The notes below the pieces were generated by a model that saw only the letters and a program-made list of their open reading frames with translations, was not told where the DNA came from and did no database searches. This document shows, piece after piece, positions 62,926-64,000 of a stretch of 64,000 nucleotides of DNA. The first letter of the stretch is position 1. Each line of letters begins with the position of its first letter. This DNA comes from Desulforudis sp. GTDB lineage: Bacteria > Bacillota > Desulfotomaculia > Desulfotomaculales > Desulforudaceae. The stretch is taken from contig QZIR01000001.1 of the NCBI GenBank assembly GCA_003604975.1, positions 30,034 to 94,033 of the forward strand, read 5' to 3'. A program made the position numbers and the translations under genes.

Positions 62926-62953
62926 TTGACAATTTTAAAGAAACTCTGATAAT
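62926..62953 (+). promoter_or_regulatory. Sigma-A promoter of the DUF2292 unit
   Basis: TTGACA (62926-62931) and GATAAT (62948-62953) are 16 nt apart. Transcription would start near 62960, giving a leader of about 250 nt. Between the frd terminator and this promoter (62790-62925) no gene is seen, only a C/G-run hairpin near 62789-62805. Confidence 0.75.
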
Positions 62954-62959
62954 CTAGCA

Positions 62960-63208
62960 TTAGAACCCCATCCCAGCCAAGGGGAGGTGATACAAACAGT
63001 AGTGTCAACACTTTTTCCTGGTGCTGAGGTCGATAGCAGCCCATCCACAGTTGGACTTGAGAGTTTTTGAACAAGCGCAGCACTTTTCCGTAATGCCGCT
63101 TCACCGGTATTGCGGAGTACCTAGTCGGTTAACGAGTTATCGCTGCCCCTTTTAGGAAAGCACCTTGCTTTAAATCTTTGTTGGAGAACGATCGGGAAGG
63201 GGATAACT
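62960..63208 (+). ncRNA. Long leader RNA with hairpins, function unknown
   Basis: The 5' leader of the DUF2292 gene has a 10-bp hairpin with wobble pairs, CCGTAATGCC (63090-63099) and GGTATTGCGG (63108-63117), and a possible stem GCTG/CAGC near 63023-63041. A Shine-Dalgarno-like GGGGAGGTGAT at 62981-62991 precedes no good frame. It was compared by eye with common riboswitch cores (SAM, T-box, THF, fluoride, cobalamin) without a match. Confidence 0.35.
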
Positions 63209-63211
63209 GTG

Positions 63212-63427
63212 ATGGACGTCAAAACTACCTTGACCAGCAAGGAAAAACAATTCCTTGGATTTATTCGTGATCTAGGCTGGGGAGAGGTAAAGGTTCTCGT
63301 TCAAAACGGGGAGCCGGTACTGATCTACGAGTCGATCAAGACCGTCCGGCTGGACGACGAGGATGTACAGCTTCCCAAGCAGCATAGGAACCGGAGACCG
63401 AAATCGACGGTTGAAGTTGTAAAGTAG
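63212..63427 (+). CDS. DUF2292 (YezD-like) small protein
   Basis: The 71-aa protein has the DUF2292 core IRDLGWGEVKVLVQNGEPVLIYESIKTVRL. The family is linked by gene neighbourhood to sulfur assimilation in other bacteria; its role is unknown. ATG 63212 follows AAGGGGA. The tail is basic. A hairpin separates it from the TauE-like gene. Confidence 0.8.
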   Translation: MDVKTTLTSKEKQFLGFIRDLGWGEVKVLVQNGEPVLIYESIKTVRLDDEDVQLPKQHRNRRPKSTVEVVK

Positions 63428-63454
63428 AATAAGAGGCCAAATTGAAAAACAATA

Positions 63455-63505
63455 GGCCAGCTGCTGTTAGCGCGTTAGTTAGCGGTTTGCTGGCCCTTAT
63501 TTGTC
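63455..63505 (+). terminator. Hairpin after the DUF2292 gene
   Basis: GGCCAGC (63456-63462) pairs with GCTGGCC (63489-63495), with a smaller inner stem of CTGTTAGC-type repeats, followed by CTTATTTG. Moderately convincing. Confidence 0.5.
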
Positions 63506-63609
63506 ATCAGATTGGCCGGGGAGGGATCACCGACAGTAGAGTGTCAATCCATCCAAGGTAAAGGAACTATTAATATTTAGATTTAAACCTGTTTGAGGAG
63601 GTGTAGCGA

Positions 63610-64000
63610 TTGGGATCCACTAGCAAGAAGATCGGACCAGGCCGGATAATCTACGAGGCCATGATGGAGGGCAGCAGATGGTACGGCAACTGGTCGCTTG
63701 AAAACAGCAATATCATCCTATATCAACGCCGGAAACTGCTTTTCTTCTGCCTGTTCCCGGTTTTGCTGCTGGCCGGTCTGGAAATTGCCGGAGCAGCCGA
63801 ATTGCCACACATTATCGGTGGTAAGAGCGCTTACGCGCCGTCCTTCGCCACGATCGAAATGTTTATCGTCTCCCTGCTGATCGGGCTTATTGCCGGTCTG
63901 ATCACCGGTTGCATCGGGGCCGGCGGAGGTTTCGTCCTTACCCCCGCCCTAATGAGCGTCGGAGTGAAGGGCATTATGTCCGTAGGTACCGATATGTTCC
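63610..64000 (+). CDS. TauE/SafE (DUF81) family permease, 3' end outside window
   Basis: The frame is open to the window edge (130 aa visible). It starts at TTG 63610, seven bases after GAGGAGGTG. After a hydrophilic N-terminus there is one membrane helix (about 44-60), then FIVSLLIGLIAGLITGCIGAGGGFVLTPALMSVGV, the TauE/SafE signature with its glycine-rich loop. Members export sulfite, sulfoacetate or other sulfur anions. The DUF2292 gene upstream agrees with a sulfur role; the substrate is inferred. Confidence 0.8.
   Translation, partial: MGSTSKKIGPGRIIYEAMMEGSRWYGNWSLENSNIILYQRRKLLFFCLFPVLLLAGLEIAGAAELPHIIGGKSAYAPSFATIEMFIVSLLIGLIAGLITGCIGAGGGFVLTPALMSVGVKGIMSVGTDMF

Noticed and set aside
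62758-63104. Short frames on both strands between frdB and the DUF2292 gene
   Set aside because: They cover the terminator, promoter and leader hairpins, lack good ribosome sites and look like random peptides.
1-64000. CRISPR arrays, rRNA operon, prophage or complete insertion sequence
   Set aside because: No regularly spaced repeats, no rRNA sequence and no transposase, integrase or phage structural gene was seen on either strand.

Overview
The window looks like a chromosomal segment of an anaerobic, endospore-forming, fairly GC-rich Firmicute of the Desulfotomaculum/Pelotomaculum (Peptococcaceae-like) type. The evidence is a full set of sporulation genes (dacF-spoIIAA-spoIIAB-sigF-spoVAF, gerW/ytfJ, spmA-spmB, spoIIP), an IspH-RpsA fusion of the kind known from Clostridia, strong Shine-Dalgarno sites with very frequent TTG starts, and a fumarase/fumarate reductase operon beside TRAP transport genes. 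The species cannot be named from the sequence alone.

Layout. 1-900: end of an HD-GYP gene, then a tRNA-Trp gene on the minus strand with its own promoter and terminator. 1.0-6.1 kb: the spoIIA operon, a dodecin gene and spoVAF, with matches to sigma-H and sigma-F/G promoters. 6.1-13.2 kb: stand-alone TrpB2, lysA, a DHH-CBS-nucleotidyltransferase fusion with a degenerate active site, an M50 protease and trpS. 13.2-20.4 kb: ytfI/ytfJ, an SLC13 carrier, spmAB, rluB, an unknown gene, aroH and an HD-GYP gene. 20.4-31.7 kb: an aromatic supra-operon trpEGDCFBA-hisC-aroF-tyrA-aroA, preceded by what reads as a complete TRAP-type (MtrB) attenuator. 31.8-37.3 kb: cmk (apparently with an AUU start), plsC, ispH-rpsA, a DUF1614 gene and spoIIP. 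37.5-50.9 kb: two DUF3189 genes, a DUF512 radical-SAM gene, der, plsY, purL, purQ, gpsA, DUF192, nitroreductase, Fe-alcohol dehydrogenase, rhomboid, and on the minus strand EcsC and a CBM25-like gene. 51.1-62.8 kb: a DcuSR/CitAB-like two-component system, a DctP-like lipoprotein, a TAXI-TRAP receptor and permease, fumarase alpha/beta and fumarate reductase C-A-B. 62.8-64 kb: a probable sulfur-linked unit (DUF2292 and a TauE/SafE permease cut by the window edge) behind a CRP/HcpR-like palindrome, a sigma-A promoter and a ~250-nt leader.

How it fits together. Tryptophan recurs: tRNA-Trp, trpS, two TrpB paralogues and the trp operon with its RNA switch. The 51-63 kb block reads as one C4-dicarboxylate module: sensing, uptake, fumarate/malate interconversion and succinate/fumarate redox.

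The least expected structure is a dispersed non-coding repeat (copies near 37.4, 45.5 and 46.7 kb, partial ends at 16.35 and 49.0 kb). It has imperfect inverted ends, is flanked by short direct repeats, and in most copies abuts a stop codon, as a MITE-like mobile element would. No CRISPR array, rRNA, prophage or intact insertion sequence was seen.
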